NCBI GenBank assembly: GCA_011037195.1
Contig: JAAEAF010001118.1
Coordinates: forward strand, 62,001-126,000
Direction: 5' to 3'
Source: Triatoma infestans
Taxonomy: Eukaryota; Arthropoda; Insecta; Hemiptera; Reduviidae
DNA: 64,000 nt
The notes under the pieces: generated by a model
Told to the model about the DNA's origin: nothing
The model's input: only the letters and a program-made list of their open reading frames with translations
Database searches by the model: none
Position numbers and translations under genes: made by a program
Shown here: piece after piece, positions 10,926 through 21,689 of the stretch
Numbering within the stretch: the stretch's first letter is position 1
How the letters are laid out: each line of letters opens with the position of its first letter

Positions 10926-11330
10926 CATTTGCCTAATAAACTACCGTTTTTGGGCTCAGGGGACCTCAAAACGGATATTTCCGATGAAAACTCAATATCG
11001 GAAATTTAGGAGTAAGAGAAACTAAAAAAAAAATCACACAATAAAGTGGTATTTTCGGTTTATGGATTTTGCGCGAAAACTTCGTGTCTAATACAAGGCG
11101 GTGATAGTACCTAAACGGATTATGAAGTTTAAGCTTGTTGAAACTATTTGTTTTTGAGATATTCATTGATACGCACAAACACATATACCATTTTTTAAAA
11201 ACCACTTTTTTGGATTCAGAGGAGTTTAAAATTCATAAATCGGAAATACCATTTTACTGAATTTTTTTTTTTTTTTCAGTTTTTTGTGATTTTTTCGAAA
11301 CTTGTTTCTTTAGTTTCGAAAATGTCTGAC
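9215..11330 (-). repeat. Family X repeat array, several units
   Basis: Repeated units carry the blocks CCGGAGAAATGTTTCAAATA, AAAGTTGTAGCT, GAAAATCGTTGG-like and CACTTCCGG. They recur near 9500-9545, 10300-10460, 10590-10740 and, more diverged, 11040-11300. In this orientation the outer end of the element should be rightward: the terminal GGAGTAAGAGAAA-like motif survives at about 11009-11021 but the end is partly deleted, and further diverged sequence follows. It is non-coding. A CA microsatellite lies at the position seen in other copies. At least two overlapping or nested copies seem to be present. Confidence 0.75.
10873..10922. repeat. (CA)n microsatellite
   Basis: An almost pure CA dinucleotide run of about 50 bp, preceded by an ACAT-rich stretch. 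It lies at the conserved microsatellite position of family X. Small frames of repeated His-Thr or Val-Cys across it are artefacts. Confidence 0.97.
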
Positions 11331-12455
11331 GATCGCAATACCTGCCCCTAAGAGAAAATAAAAGGTCTAATGAAATGTGAAACCCAACACAACTTTTTTA
11401 ACATAATTTTCGAACTTATAATTCACAATTTTTCTTCAAAATAGGAAAATTCATAGCAAATCTAATTGTCCGAAAGAGTAAGCTGAAAACCAAAAATTCA
11501 ATTTGGGTTGCAACTATTATTAAAAATAGGGGAAAGTAAAAAAAAAAAAATCTGTCACGCTTTTTAAATAACGAACAATTCGTTTTACTGCCCAGACATA
11601 ATAACAAGAATGATCGTTTAAAAAAAGAACTTCCCGACCAAACATATTGAATGTTAAATAAGATAAATAAATGTTGAAGTAATTTCTGATACATTACACG
11701 TCACTTGCACCTCATGTAACAATCGTAAATATGCCAATTGTTTTCCTAGTATATCCAATACAAGAAGAGAATTATCAAGAGAGGCGATTAAATAAAGATA
11801 TAAAAGATCTTGCAGACGCCATGTAAGAAATGTAAAAAGAATTAATTTAAAATATTATTTCTTAAAATTTTAGAACTTCAAAGTACTTTTTATTCTCACT
11901 TCCATATTTGGTAAAATTATCTTTCAACTTATGTTTTTGTAATCATTAAATGAATTATTCAAAAATAAATGATAGAAAACTGTTCTAAAGTAAGTCCACT
12001 CATTCATTAAATGAACTTCGTCTGAAAAATCAGTTTGTTTTAAAAGAATAAAAAATTAAATTTTCATTAATATATGGAATGCTGGTATTTGCTGAATAAA
12101 AAAAAACGACATTTTCTACAGCGTTAACTTACAAATAAATATAAAGTGTTCAACAAAAAAATAGCGGCACAATTTGAAAAATGCATTTATATTATTGATT
12201 TTACTAACTTGTTTAACTTTCCCCTCTGCAAGAGGTAATATTGATTGTCATTGTATCAAATTTTCGATACCGTGATATCTGCATCCCAGTTCCCAATTGG
12301 CCATAAAACAGCACGTTGTCTGTTACCCGCGACGAGGATGCCCGGCTTGGCTCAACCCCTGAAACTGTAATCGCCTTGGCTTACCACCAGGTTTCAGAGA
12401 GATGTTTGAAGACCTTTTTTTAATTTACTTTTCATTAGTAAGTTTTTTGTGCCGG
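11331..12455. other. AT-rich DNA without recognised features
   Basis: About 1.1 kb with poly-A/T runs. A segment of higher GC at about 12270-12370 has no recognised identity. No gene is supported. Confidence 0.45.
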
Positions 12456-12459
12456 AGTT

Positions 12460-12940
12460 TGTGATGGATGCAAGAAACATATAAATATATTAATTTATAA
12501 AAAAATCAAAATTAAGAAAAAATGCAAGCTCACTCGCACTAAGGGTACACGCAGGTATAAGAGAACAGTTATGGAGGAGTTGATTAACAATTATGGCATT
12601 GTATTACCCCTTCTCCTCACACGGGAGGAATTGAAGGAACAAAGAGAAAACATTCTTTCCAGACAGACTTGTTCAAAATATCAAGGTGGAAACATCGGAA
12701 CACTACTTCAGGAATCGCTCTCTAAATATCTGTGCCAGTTTCACAATAAATTAAATAAGTTTATAATATCAAATAAGTTATAGTTATTATTTTAACAGAA
12801 TATATTAATTGTTAACAGTGGTGATTTCTTGATTATTACTAATACTTCATTCTCTTTTAAACTTGCATACTTACAAGCCCCTTTTACTACAACACCGCTC
12901 GCGCTACTACAAATACACATCATCACACCATCACATTTCA
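12460..12940 (+). mobile_element. Solo LTR, family LTR-A
   Basis: The 481-bp sequence begins TGTGATGGATGCAAG and ends CACATTTCA. Perfect 4-bp target duplications AGTT lie at 12456-12459 and 12941-12944. It shares with other LTR-A copies a TTCTCCTCACACGGGAGGAA-like block, AGTGGTGATTTCTTGATT and ACAAGCCCCTTTTACTA. The small open frame at 12571-12783 lies inside it and recurs in other copies only as broken sequence, so I do not call it a gene. No internal retroelement sequence is present: a solo LTR, probably left by LTR-LTR recombination. Confidence 0.9.
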
Positions 12941-13833
12941 AGTTTTTTTTGGATGTGTTAAACTTTTTTAATTTGTTTCTAATTATTTCACTTTACTTTC
13001 TCTAACTTGCTGTTCGTTAGAGGATCGTTTTCGTGTCAAATGTTCGGTATCGTGTTTTACCGGAAGCACACGATTCGAGGCCCTCCTCAGTCAGAATAAC
13101 TGGTTTTTAAAAAATGGTATGGAGTGTGTGTGTGTTTTTTTTTGTGAACAATATAGCTCAAAAACGAAATATCGGGAGAAAGTTCAATTTGATATTCTGT
13201 TTAGGTATCGACAGTCAGTTCAGTTCACCCAGAAGTTACCACTTTGCGCTGAATAGGTTTTTCCCTTTTTTGCAATTTTCTCAAAAATTGCTCCAATGTT
13301 TTTCTACAACTTTTAATTGAAACATTTCTCCGGGGAAAATGCATTTCATGGTACTATTGGTCAAGAGATGGGGTTATGTTTTCCTCTAAGTGCTATTTCA
13401 GTTTTTTTAGACAATTCATCATCTATATAATATGTATGGAGAAAACCGCAGCAAACAGAAAAAGCAATTCAATGAATAAGCACTTCGGGTTAACCACATT
13501 TTTTTCAAAATGAAATTTTTGCAACATATTTCATACTAATTAATTTTATTTGGATGAAGCAATCGTTTAAAAAACTAGATTAGTACTTTAGAGGAAAATA
13601 TAATCCCATCCTTCCGCTGAAATTGCCACCTTGTATGCATTTTACCAGAGAAATTTTTCAAATAAATGTCTTAGCATGTTTATAAATAAGTATCATGTTT
13701 AAGCAACATCGTTTTAGCCAATTTTGGAGAAAATCGCAAAAAAAATGAATAAGACGTATACGTAGTAAACTATATATGTGTAGTCAAAATTTCGGCGAGG
13801 AATTTTGACTGAAAACTTATTGTCGGATTTGCA

Positions 13834-14410
13834 CTGAAGGCTCTTGGTGCCACCTCATCTTTAGTTCAAGAGTATAGGAAAATCCTGACGCAATTTTACA
13901 GACACCATAAAGTGTGGGCAGAATGGGTTGCGGAAACATGTCGCGATTTGAGATAATGAAATAGCTGACCGACTGGCCAGAATGGATGAATACACCACAC
14001 CGTTCTGTGGTCCAGAACCTGTCCTAGCGATAATCAAATGGCAACAAAAGATGTGCGCTTCTCAGAGTATGGCTCCGTAGGGAGCACGACATAATCTGGA
14101 ACGAAGTCCAGGAGCCAAACACAGCAAGTTGATGTTGTCGAAGAGGTTTAAGTGCCTCAGCTTAGGAAGGATTCAGATAAATCTGGTTACAGGCCTTTTC
14201 ACGGAGCACGTTGTTAGGTTCAAAAAATACCTACTCAAGGTGCGGATATTTATCTCAGAATCTTTGTGTACACTATAAAGAGGTAATGAAACGGCCTCAA
14301 ACCTACTGTTTGCTGTGTTGTAATCGCTAGATTGCGCTATGAGATCTTTGACACATTCATACCAGAAGAGATAATAGCGCAAAAAGAATTGGTTGTGAAA
14401 AGTCTCAGCC
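13834..14410 (+). pseudogene. R1-like LINE fragment, RNase H region and C-terminus
   Basis: Forward translation in changing frames shows ALKALGA...SSLVQEY at the start, as found just after the RNase H core of R1-related ORF2s. A degraded VWVAGNMS (for VWVPGH) is near 13913-13940. Further on are LVTGLFTEHV near 14184-14215 and SESLCTL...GNETASNLLF near 14258-14315, matching the conserved LTGH and Cys/His-containing C-terminal region. Stops and frame changes occur throughout. A minus-strand frame at 14173-14382 is only the shadow of this region. A related, longer copy lies at 50370-51500. Confidence 0.7.
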
Positions 14411-14627
14411 TCATGAATAGGAGAAAGATTTCTCAGTCTAGATTACGGGCAGCCGTAGGAACAATAAATTTGTATTGGCTACAGTACCTGGAATAGTGGG
14501 ACTCACGTTTATGGTCACTCTAATCTGTCTATTGTCGGATTCCATGGTGATATCTAAAAGGAATGTGTTGGAACTTCTGCGTTTTTTTTGTTTTTGTTTT
14601 TGGAGCGTTGCTATTTTCATTCAATCA

Positions 14628-14630
<3 letters not shown>

Positions 14631-14669
<39 letters not shown>
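14631..14669. repeat. (CA)n microsatellite
   Basis: A pure CA run of about 39 bp at the usual family X microsatellite position. Confidence 0.97.
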
Positions 14670-14795
14670 TAATTTTCTAGAAACAATTTTTTCTGGCTCA
14701 GAGGATCTCAAATCGTGTATTTCCTGTGAAAACTCGATAACAAAAATTTGATATGATTACAATACTTTCTCTCTTATCAGGAACGAGAGAAAGTA

Positions 14796-15845
14796 AAAAA
14801 TAATAGAATGTATACAATATTAAGTTGAAGAAGAACATTTTTTTAAATTATCTTACAAAAGTATTTTAATATAAAAATAGTTCAAGTCCTTGTTATTTTC
14901 TCTTGCTTCTTATAGTAGCAAGAGTAAATAATAAGGAATAATTCATGGTAAATTGTAGTATTATATATATATATATACTATAATCATTAAAAAAGTAATA
15001 AGTATCCATTCTAAATAGAATCAGTTCCTTTAAAGCAACCTAGCAAATAGAAACAGTAAAGTGGGGGTGTGAAGTAATCAAGTAATTAATTCTAAATCAT
15101 GTAACTGAACTGATATAACTCGTGAATATTCAACATTAAACCAATCATAAGCACGTATTTGTTAAACATGAAACAGTATATAGAAAATATATTGTCTTTA
15201 ACGTTTTAATTAATAATTTAGCAAGTGTTAATAGATGCATAATCTCTGTAATTATAAATTATTCATTCCTTTTTACTTTTTCCTTTAAGAAAGGTGATGA
15301 TTAAAAAACTAGAACCTGTTTAATCGTCCGTTCTCCTTCCTATATCTTTGTTGTCTCATTCAATTACACATGTTATAATTAATAGTTTTGAATATCACTT
15401 CTAATATCTATGAGATATAATTGTTTGAAAGATTTGAAAATTTATTACCTACTATCAATGTATGAAAATTTATTGAGCACTTTATTTTTGAAAAATGATG
15501 TTCCTAAATGGTTTATTAGATTTTATTTAATTTAGTTAATGTAATTTGCTTTAACCATACAGCAAAAGGTGTTATCTAGTCAGTACAAGTTCAGCTAAAG
15601 TTTCTATGAAAAAAATGAAGCAAAGACTGATGACTTTTCTTCAGGATAAATTGTTCCAGTACCCTCGAGTAAAAAAAAAATATGGAAGAAAAAATAATTA
15701 AAGATTTACAAAATTAATTAATTAGTCGTTTTGCTTTGAAAACTTATTGATTTCCATCTCATTTTACCAATTTATTTTATTTCTTTAAGGTGCGTCAAGG
15801 AACGCGATCATTTTCGTTATATTCTTTTCAGTACATTATGTCTTC
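14796..15845. other. AT-rich DNA without recognised features
   Basis: About 1 kb of strongly AT-rich sequence with a short TA run near 14964-14980. No gene or element end is recognised. Confidence 0.45.
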
Positions 15846-16721
15846 TGGAGACTCTCCCTAACAGGCCAAGTATACACTTACAAAGCTGCCGATTGGAAGA
15901 AATTTATGTCACAAAGTGGACAATAAACTAAGCAGGGAGTAAACTGTAATGACATAGATGTTCTGGTAGAGAACTTTAAAAATGTCTTAATAAACGCCGC
16001 TAATGAATCCATTCCGAAGATGTAGGTAATCATTTCCAACAGTTGCCGGGATTTATTTCAGCCTTAATAAAAATCAAGAATATTATTAAGAAAGCATTTT
16101 CTAAATATAGGCATCGGTGGTTGAAGAGAAACCTTAAATATCGTTTACTTTACTGATCTCTCAACTGTTGCTGCTTCACAGAAATCTATCGTGCAGTAAC
16201 ACGCTCTCTCAGTTATCTCCTCATGATATAAAATTGTACAGGTTAGTTAAAGGAGCTCAACACAGTAGTTTACATATTCCACCACTTTCCTTAAATATCA
16301 ATTCCCACACTAACAGACAAACAACAGTTCTTAGTAATTAGGCGTACACTGATAAACATAAAGCTAAAATCTTAGATGATTTTTTTGAAAATGTACATCA
16401 TATGAACACTGACGTAGGGGTATGCCTTCTTTCACAATGTAATATACTTTCTGTTACGAAAAAATTTTTCTCTCCCATAGTTAAACATACTAACTGTAAA
16501 CCAACCAGTCCCAGTGAAGTGAAAACAGTCATTTCTAAATTTAAAAAAAAAAAAACAAATAACCTGGGTTAGATGGTGTTAACTATAGGTTAATTAAAAA
16601 TATCTTGAAAACTGTAATGATCACTTTACTAAAATTATTAATTATATCTTAATGTTCCGGGTACTTTCCTAGTATTGTGGAAATCTGCTAAAATCATTGT
16701 TATACCTAAACCAGGTGTAAT

Positions 16722-16921
16722 ATGTGTAACTCTGGGAGAAATGATAAATATTATTATGATATTTATGTTAAATATAAGTTAACAGAAATTGCATTTGGTG
16801 AAATTTGGGGTTTTTGAAGGTTGAGTGAAAACAATAGGGAACAGTTAGGAAGGTAGGAAGGATACCTTCAGTTACAATAACAGCAATTTCCCTTCCTTTC
16901 TGTCTTCAGTGGAGGGAGGGA

Positions 16922-16959
<38 letters not shown>

Positions 16960-17412
16960 GCTACAGTCTTAGCTGATTTTTTTTGAAAATGATCTCTCAA
17001 TGTTGCTGCTTCACAGAAATCTATCAAAGAAAGGGAGATCAAAGTAATTATGAAAATCTGTGTACGGAAAAAAGGAGTACTGTCCGAAAATGCATGGTAG
17101 TTGACACAGTAGAAACTCAACCTTCAACCAAGTTTTATAATATGTCTTATTATAAATTAATTACACTCATTTTAGTTTTATCTTAACAGTTAAGACAAGA
17201 TTTTATTCGATATATCTATTTTCACTTATTTTTTGTTATTAAATATACCTACATTGTAATAATGATCTATGTATTATTTATTTTACACCCTCTCCTAGTT
17301 CAGATAACACAGACCTCACGAAATCCCTTTCGAGAAGATTTCAATTATAAATTATAATTATTTAATTATTTTCTATTTTGATTTTCTCTTTTTTATTAAC
17401 CCCTCCAATACA
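16722..17412. other. About 690-bp insertion inside the Jockey-like LINE
   Basis: The LINE coding sense stops after IPKPG and resumes with KD-LSLPGSYRP, so about 690 bp is foreign. Its ends are weakly inverted (TGTAATATGT at the left, ACATAACATTACA at the right). It includes a TA microsatellite at 16927-16955. It also holds short stretches resembling nearby LINE sequence: TTGCTGCTTCACAGAAATCT occurs at about 16166-16185 and again inside the insert near 17002-17021. No gene is recognised. Insertion type is uncertain because I see no clean target duplication. Confidence 0.55.
16927..16955. repeat. (TA)n microsatellite
   Basis: A pure TA run of about 29 bp. Confidence 0.95.
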
Positions 17413-18834
17413 TAACATTACAAAGATAAAAGATCTGTCCTTACCTGGCAGTTACCGACCTATTTCGCTCCTACCTTGCCTTAGTAAAAATCATCGAACG
17501 TATTACGTATATTAAAGAGCCTTAGTCCATTCATTAAGGAAAAAAACTTAATTTCTTGTGAGCGGTTCGGATTTAGAGCACGTCACTCTACCACCACACA
17601 ATTAGATAGGGCCACTGACATTATTGAGCACCATTTTAATTTAAATATGCACACTGGGATGGCGTTAATCAATGTGGAGAAAGCATTTGACTGTGTATGG
17701 ATGGCATAACGGCCTTATTTACAAGATGATAAATTGCAAGTTTCCGAAGTACCTTGTGTATCTAATTAAAAGTTATTTAGACGATAGAAAATTCGGTGTT
17801 ACAGTTGGCTGTTATTTCTCTGATTTCAGATCTATTGCAGCTGTTGTTCCTCGGGACTCCGTCCTGGGACCTACGCTCTTTAATCTGTATATCGACATCC
17901 TCAGTAAATTAAAGGTCAAAATTAGTTGTGCCCTCTATGCTGATGACACTGCTTTCTTTATATCGTCTTTCAGAATTGACACTATTACTAAGCATCTCAC
18001 AGTAGCTCTCGAAAAAACTTTCAAGTATTTTAAAAAAATGGAGGATCAGACCCAACGAAACAAAAACTGAAACTATTCTGTTTACCCGCAGAAGGCATGA
18101 TATCAATAACCATGTTATAATTAATGGGAACTTACTTCTGTGGAAAAAAGGAAGTGAAGTATCTCGGGCTAGTATTAGACTCTAGGCTAACGTTCACGAA
18201 GCATGTAAACAGTCTGCGATAGAGCATTGGGGTCTTATATGTAATTTATATTCCATTCTTAACAAGAACTCACAGCTGAATGTCTGTAACAAAAAATAAT
18301 TTACTACCTACACGTTCGCCCTGTGCTGCTATATGCAGCTCCAGTTTGGTCCAACACTTGTGAAACCAACTATAATAAGCTGCAAAGAGTACTAAATAAG
18401 TGCCTAAGATTAATTGGTTCATTTCCTAAGTGGACCCCGATCGATTATATGCACGCAGTGCTGGACGTAGCCTAGTATTTCTACCACTGTTTACAATTTA
18501 ACAGAAAAATTCGTAATGGTCTGTAAACTCAGTCCAGATAGACATATCAACAAAATCGTTGACTACAATATTGAGTCAATGAACTCATAAAAGGTACAAG
18601 CACAACTGTTAAAGCATATTTTGCTTTAAGTTCACTTTCATGTTAAGGTTTTTTTTCTAATATTTTTATTTTTTCCTTAATTTAATTTATTTGTTTGGTA
18701 TTTTAATTTGTGGTAGCTTGTACAAAGTTTAGTGTACGTATATAGGCAGATGGCCTGAAGCACTTTTTGTATGGTGCATTGTGTATATACGTAAATAAAA
18801 TTAAAATTATTTCTTATTATTTCTGGAGACTATG

Positions 18835-19170
18835 CAGCAGCTGTCCGTCATTTAATGGTACCATTTTCATAGAGGAAGTTTTTGGTTGAAATTCCTCACG
18901 TGGACTGCTAATTTTCCAGTTTTCCGCAATTTTCTCCGAAATACATCCAACGGTTTTCTTTTAACTCCTTATACTAACTAACTATTGAAAAAACCAAAAT
19001 CATACAGAAAGTAATTCCGACAAGTTGATTTTGTTTAATGCCTTATGGAATATAAAGTTTGCGCAGTTTTTCAAACTGGTGTTTTGCTATTTCACAACAG
19101 AGAGATCTAATTCGCTAAAAAAAATGTTTCTGAAGCCTTGAAAACACATAGTTTCTGTGAAAACTCATAT
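18835..19170 (+). repeat. Diverged family X fragment
   Basis: Contains TTCCGCAATTTTCTCCGAAA and an AACGGTTTTCTTTTAACTCC-like stretch that correspond to the family X unit in forward orientation. A short stretch near 19110-19165 resembles the head block in reverse. Heavily decayed. Confidence 0.45.
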
Positions 19171-19860
19171 TTGTGAAGGTGTTTGGCATAAGAGAAACCA
19201 AAACAAAATCTAGATTATATTGGTTTATATTCAAAATTGTTTTATTTTTATAAAGTAAACGTTCATGTAAACTAGTATTAAACAGAAAAACATAAAAAAA
19301 CAAGAAGAATAGATATATTTATTAGATAGAAGGAGAGAAATGGAGACGGTATTGAGGGAGGTACGACCTTGCACCGCACCTCAGCACCGTAATAAAGCTT
19401 AGTCAGTATTCTACTCAGCAGAATACTATAGAGCTCGTTCAGCAGTTAATACACTTCCACTATGCTATCATTCTTCTTGGATCTACTGTCATCTAGAATA
19501 GTTCAACAACACAATTATGGTTCAGCAATCCATTCGTTCCATTTATTTTTTTTTCTTTCTTAGTATTTTCTAGACAGATCTTACACAACGTTTAATACAA
19601 ACAATATTAATTTCCGGCAGGAGTGAAGTTGTTCGCGTCCAAGATTGTTCTCACGTGCCCCCTGGATAACCAACCAAACGAACATCAGCTGCCGACGTAG
19701 CCCATTTGTACTGGACCACGCGACATAGAATGGCTGAAGAAGTCATGGTGTAGCAAAAAATTATATTATTTCCAAAAATATCAAAATAAGATAAATTCTC
19801 TTCAGAATATTTCCTGTAAAAGTGATATCAAGATATAAGGATAGAAATTTTTTTTAATTT
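19171..19860. other. Unassigned stretch
   Basis: AT-rich, with a somewhat GC-richer piece at about 19340-19480 and 19615-19745 (CACGTGCCCCCTGGATAACC-like) that I cannot assign. No coding pattern is recognised. Confidence 0.4.
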
Positions 19861-19861
19861 T

Positions 19862-20578
19862 TTTAGGAAATAGTGCACTGCGACCTGAAAGATCTATTGT
19901 TCCTGCTAACCAATGTTAGCTAAACTGCTAGCCAAACAGTGTTTTCTATCTACTGAAAACATTTTGCCTATGTAATGGATGCCAGAAATATAAAAATACA
20001 TTTAATTTGAAATAATCAAAATTATGAATAAAATGTGACATCCCCTTGCAAAAGGGACTATTCAAGTAGAAGACCACTTTGTCTTTTAGAGTTCATGAAC
20101 TTGATAGCATTGTCTACCCCTTCTTCTCACAGGGCGAAGATTTGAACGAACAATTAGTCTGCATTCTGCTTTCAAACAAGAACAGTCTGAAACAGACATT
20201 TTATCAGAACCCTTGTTTTTTGCTCTCTGTGCCAGTTCCACAATAAATTAATAAGTTTGTACTTTCTTTGCAAGTAACTTGTAGTTATTCTTTTAACAGA
20301 ATATATTTATTGTTAGCAGTGGTGACTACTTTCTTATTTCTGATACTCTCTCTCTTAAACATATGTACTTAAAAGCCCTTTTACTAAACCGCTCGTGCTA
20401 CACACTACTACTACACTACAACACATCACACCAATAACATTTCACCCATAATCACCGGGCAGTGAGCTGTAGAGGCTTCTAGTAAGAAAAAAAATCTAAG
20501 GAGCACTACACTGCTGGATTGAACCCAGGGATCACCGCGTGGGAGTCCAGCGCGCTACCATTGACCTAATCCCTTATC
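19862..20578 (-). repeat. SINE-A copy, split by a solo LTR
   Basis: The two pieces 19862-19970 and 20445-20578 join into one SINE-A copy. The left piece has CACTGCGACCTGAAAGATCT and the body; the right piece has the AGTGAGCTGTAGAGG block and the tRNA-like head (A-box-like and B-box-like sequences near 20515-20570 on the minus strand). The LTR at 19971-20444 separates them, so the SINE is the older insertion. Confidence 0.8.
19971..20444 (+). mobile_element. Solo LTR, family LTR-A, inside a SINE
   Basis: The 474-bp copy begins TGTAATGGATGCCAG and ends AACATTTCA. The flanks CCTA (19967-19970) and CCCA (20445-20448) are a 4-bp duplication with one later change. It carries the same internal blocks as the copy at 12460-12940. 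Confidence 0.85.
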
Positions 20579-21688
20579 TTCCATAATGTATATATATATA
20601 TCTGCTCACTTTAACTTGCTTAAATATATATTAATATGTGTCTGAGGTAGAAACTGTTCAAAGAGAATAATGAATTTTCGTGAAAGTAACTAAAAATTGA
20701 TTAAATTCTTACTTATGGTTGATTATTAGGTTTTAACCAAAAATCACTTGTCTCTTTAATCTAGGATTACTTTAAAGTATAATTTCTTATTTTTGTGTTA
20801 CATGTTGACACAGAATTTCAAAAAGAAAGAAAAAAAAAGACGTTTGTATTTGCTTATTGTGTGAAGATGAGGGAAATGAAGGAATGTGCATATTTGGAAA
20901 TGAGTTTGTCATACAGTTTACCAATCAAATTACACATCAACTACACATTAATTACAAACTGGAGTCCTTAAATATTACAGGGGATATTAATATAAGTATT
21001 TATCACACCGAAAAGAAAAGGCTATTAGTAGTGCAGTGTTTACGACAGTAAGTAAACTTAACGACTGACAGACAAAAAATAATTGTTCTATTTCAGATTA
21101 CTTTAATATTATCAATTTTAATCTAATAGTTTCGCATGAAAAGTTTTAGAAATTTAAGGAATCAATTTTTTAAACAAGACTATAATAGAAACGAATTACT
21201 ATGTTAACATGCAAATCTTTACTTCATTGGCTTATTTGTTCGTACAATTTCTTAAATTATATAATTAATAACAAATTTATATATGACTAATTTTTAAAAT
21301 ACATTTTCTTCCTTTACGAACAACTACTTTCTTCGGGTGCTTAGGATTGTAGATTTTGAAAAAAACAATAAGAGTTGGTATTCAAGAACTGAACATGAAA
21401 GCTCGAAACCCAAAAAAGGTTTATACCATCTCTGATTTTTCAATAATATGATAATAATAAAAAAAACTTGAAGAAACAAAGTTTCACCATCTCTAAACAT
21501 AAAGATTTCTTTCCAAATTTATATCGATAGTTATTTCTTTATATCTGAAAACTTATAGCGGTTTAGTATAGTGAAGATGGAATTTCGAAAGTTTTTCAAC
21601 TAGCAAATGGTCTAAGACAGAGGTATAAATTAAGTCTGGGCTTTTTTGGTATATTGTATTTCTTTATTTAAAATTTGTAATAAAGTTG
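20579..21688. other. AT-rich DNA without recognised features
   Basis: About 1.1 kb. A small plus-strand frame at 20857-21051 shows no motif. I see no supported gene. Confidence 0.45.
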
Positions 21689-21689
21689 T

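Larger units (their letters stand above)
12994..14795 (+). mobile_element. Family X element with both terminal motifs, enclosing an R1-like fragment
   Basis: The left end is TACTTTCTCTAAC-like at 12994 and the right end is GAGAGAAAGTA at about 14785-14795, forming short imperfect terminal inverted repeats bounded by TA. The left part (about 13020-13780) contains family X units in forward orientation. The right part (about 14500-14795) contains the head block in reverse orientation, with its CA run. Between them is a LINE-derived segment at 13834-14410. The same TIR arrangement is seen at 56448-58139. No transposase is visible, so the element is non-autonomous. Confidence 0.65.
15850..18800 (+). 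pseudogene. Decayed Jockey-like LINE, ORF2 remains with RT core
   Basis: Frame-shifting forward translation shows an endonuclease-RT linker (ADWKKFM near 15890; LPGFISALIKIKNIIKKAF near 16042-16100) and the RT entry motif AKIIVIPKPG near 16688-16720. A foreign stretch of about 690 bp follows. The RT then resumes with DLSLPGSYRPIS near 17436-17470. The longest open part (17672-18070) holds VPRDSVLGPTLFNLYIDIL, matching the GxPQGSxLGPxLFN block, and the catalytic YADDTAFF near 17936-17960. The 3' region ends in an AATAAAATTAAAA-like tail near 18793-18808. There are many stops. The family normally encodes a polymerase of about 900 residues that primes on chromosomal nicks; this copy cannot. Confidence 0.82.

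Noticed and set aside
10827..11025. Open frames encoding His-Thr or Val-Cys repeats over CA arrays (also at 14475, 37401 and 38798)
   Set aside because: They are dinucleotide repeats read in frame; no start context or conserved sequence outside the array.
12571..12783. 70-codon frame starting MEELINNYGIV inside a solo LTR
   Set aside because: The same sequence in other LTR copies (19971, 45607, 59096) does not keep the frame, so it is not a conserved protein.
14173..14382. Minus-strand 69-codon frame
   Set aside because: It is the antisense shadow of the R1-like C-terminal region read on the plus strand.
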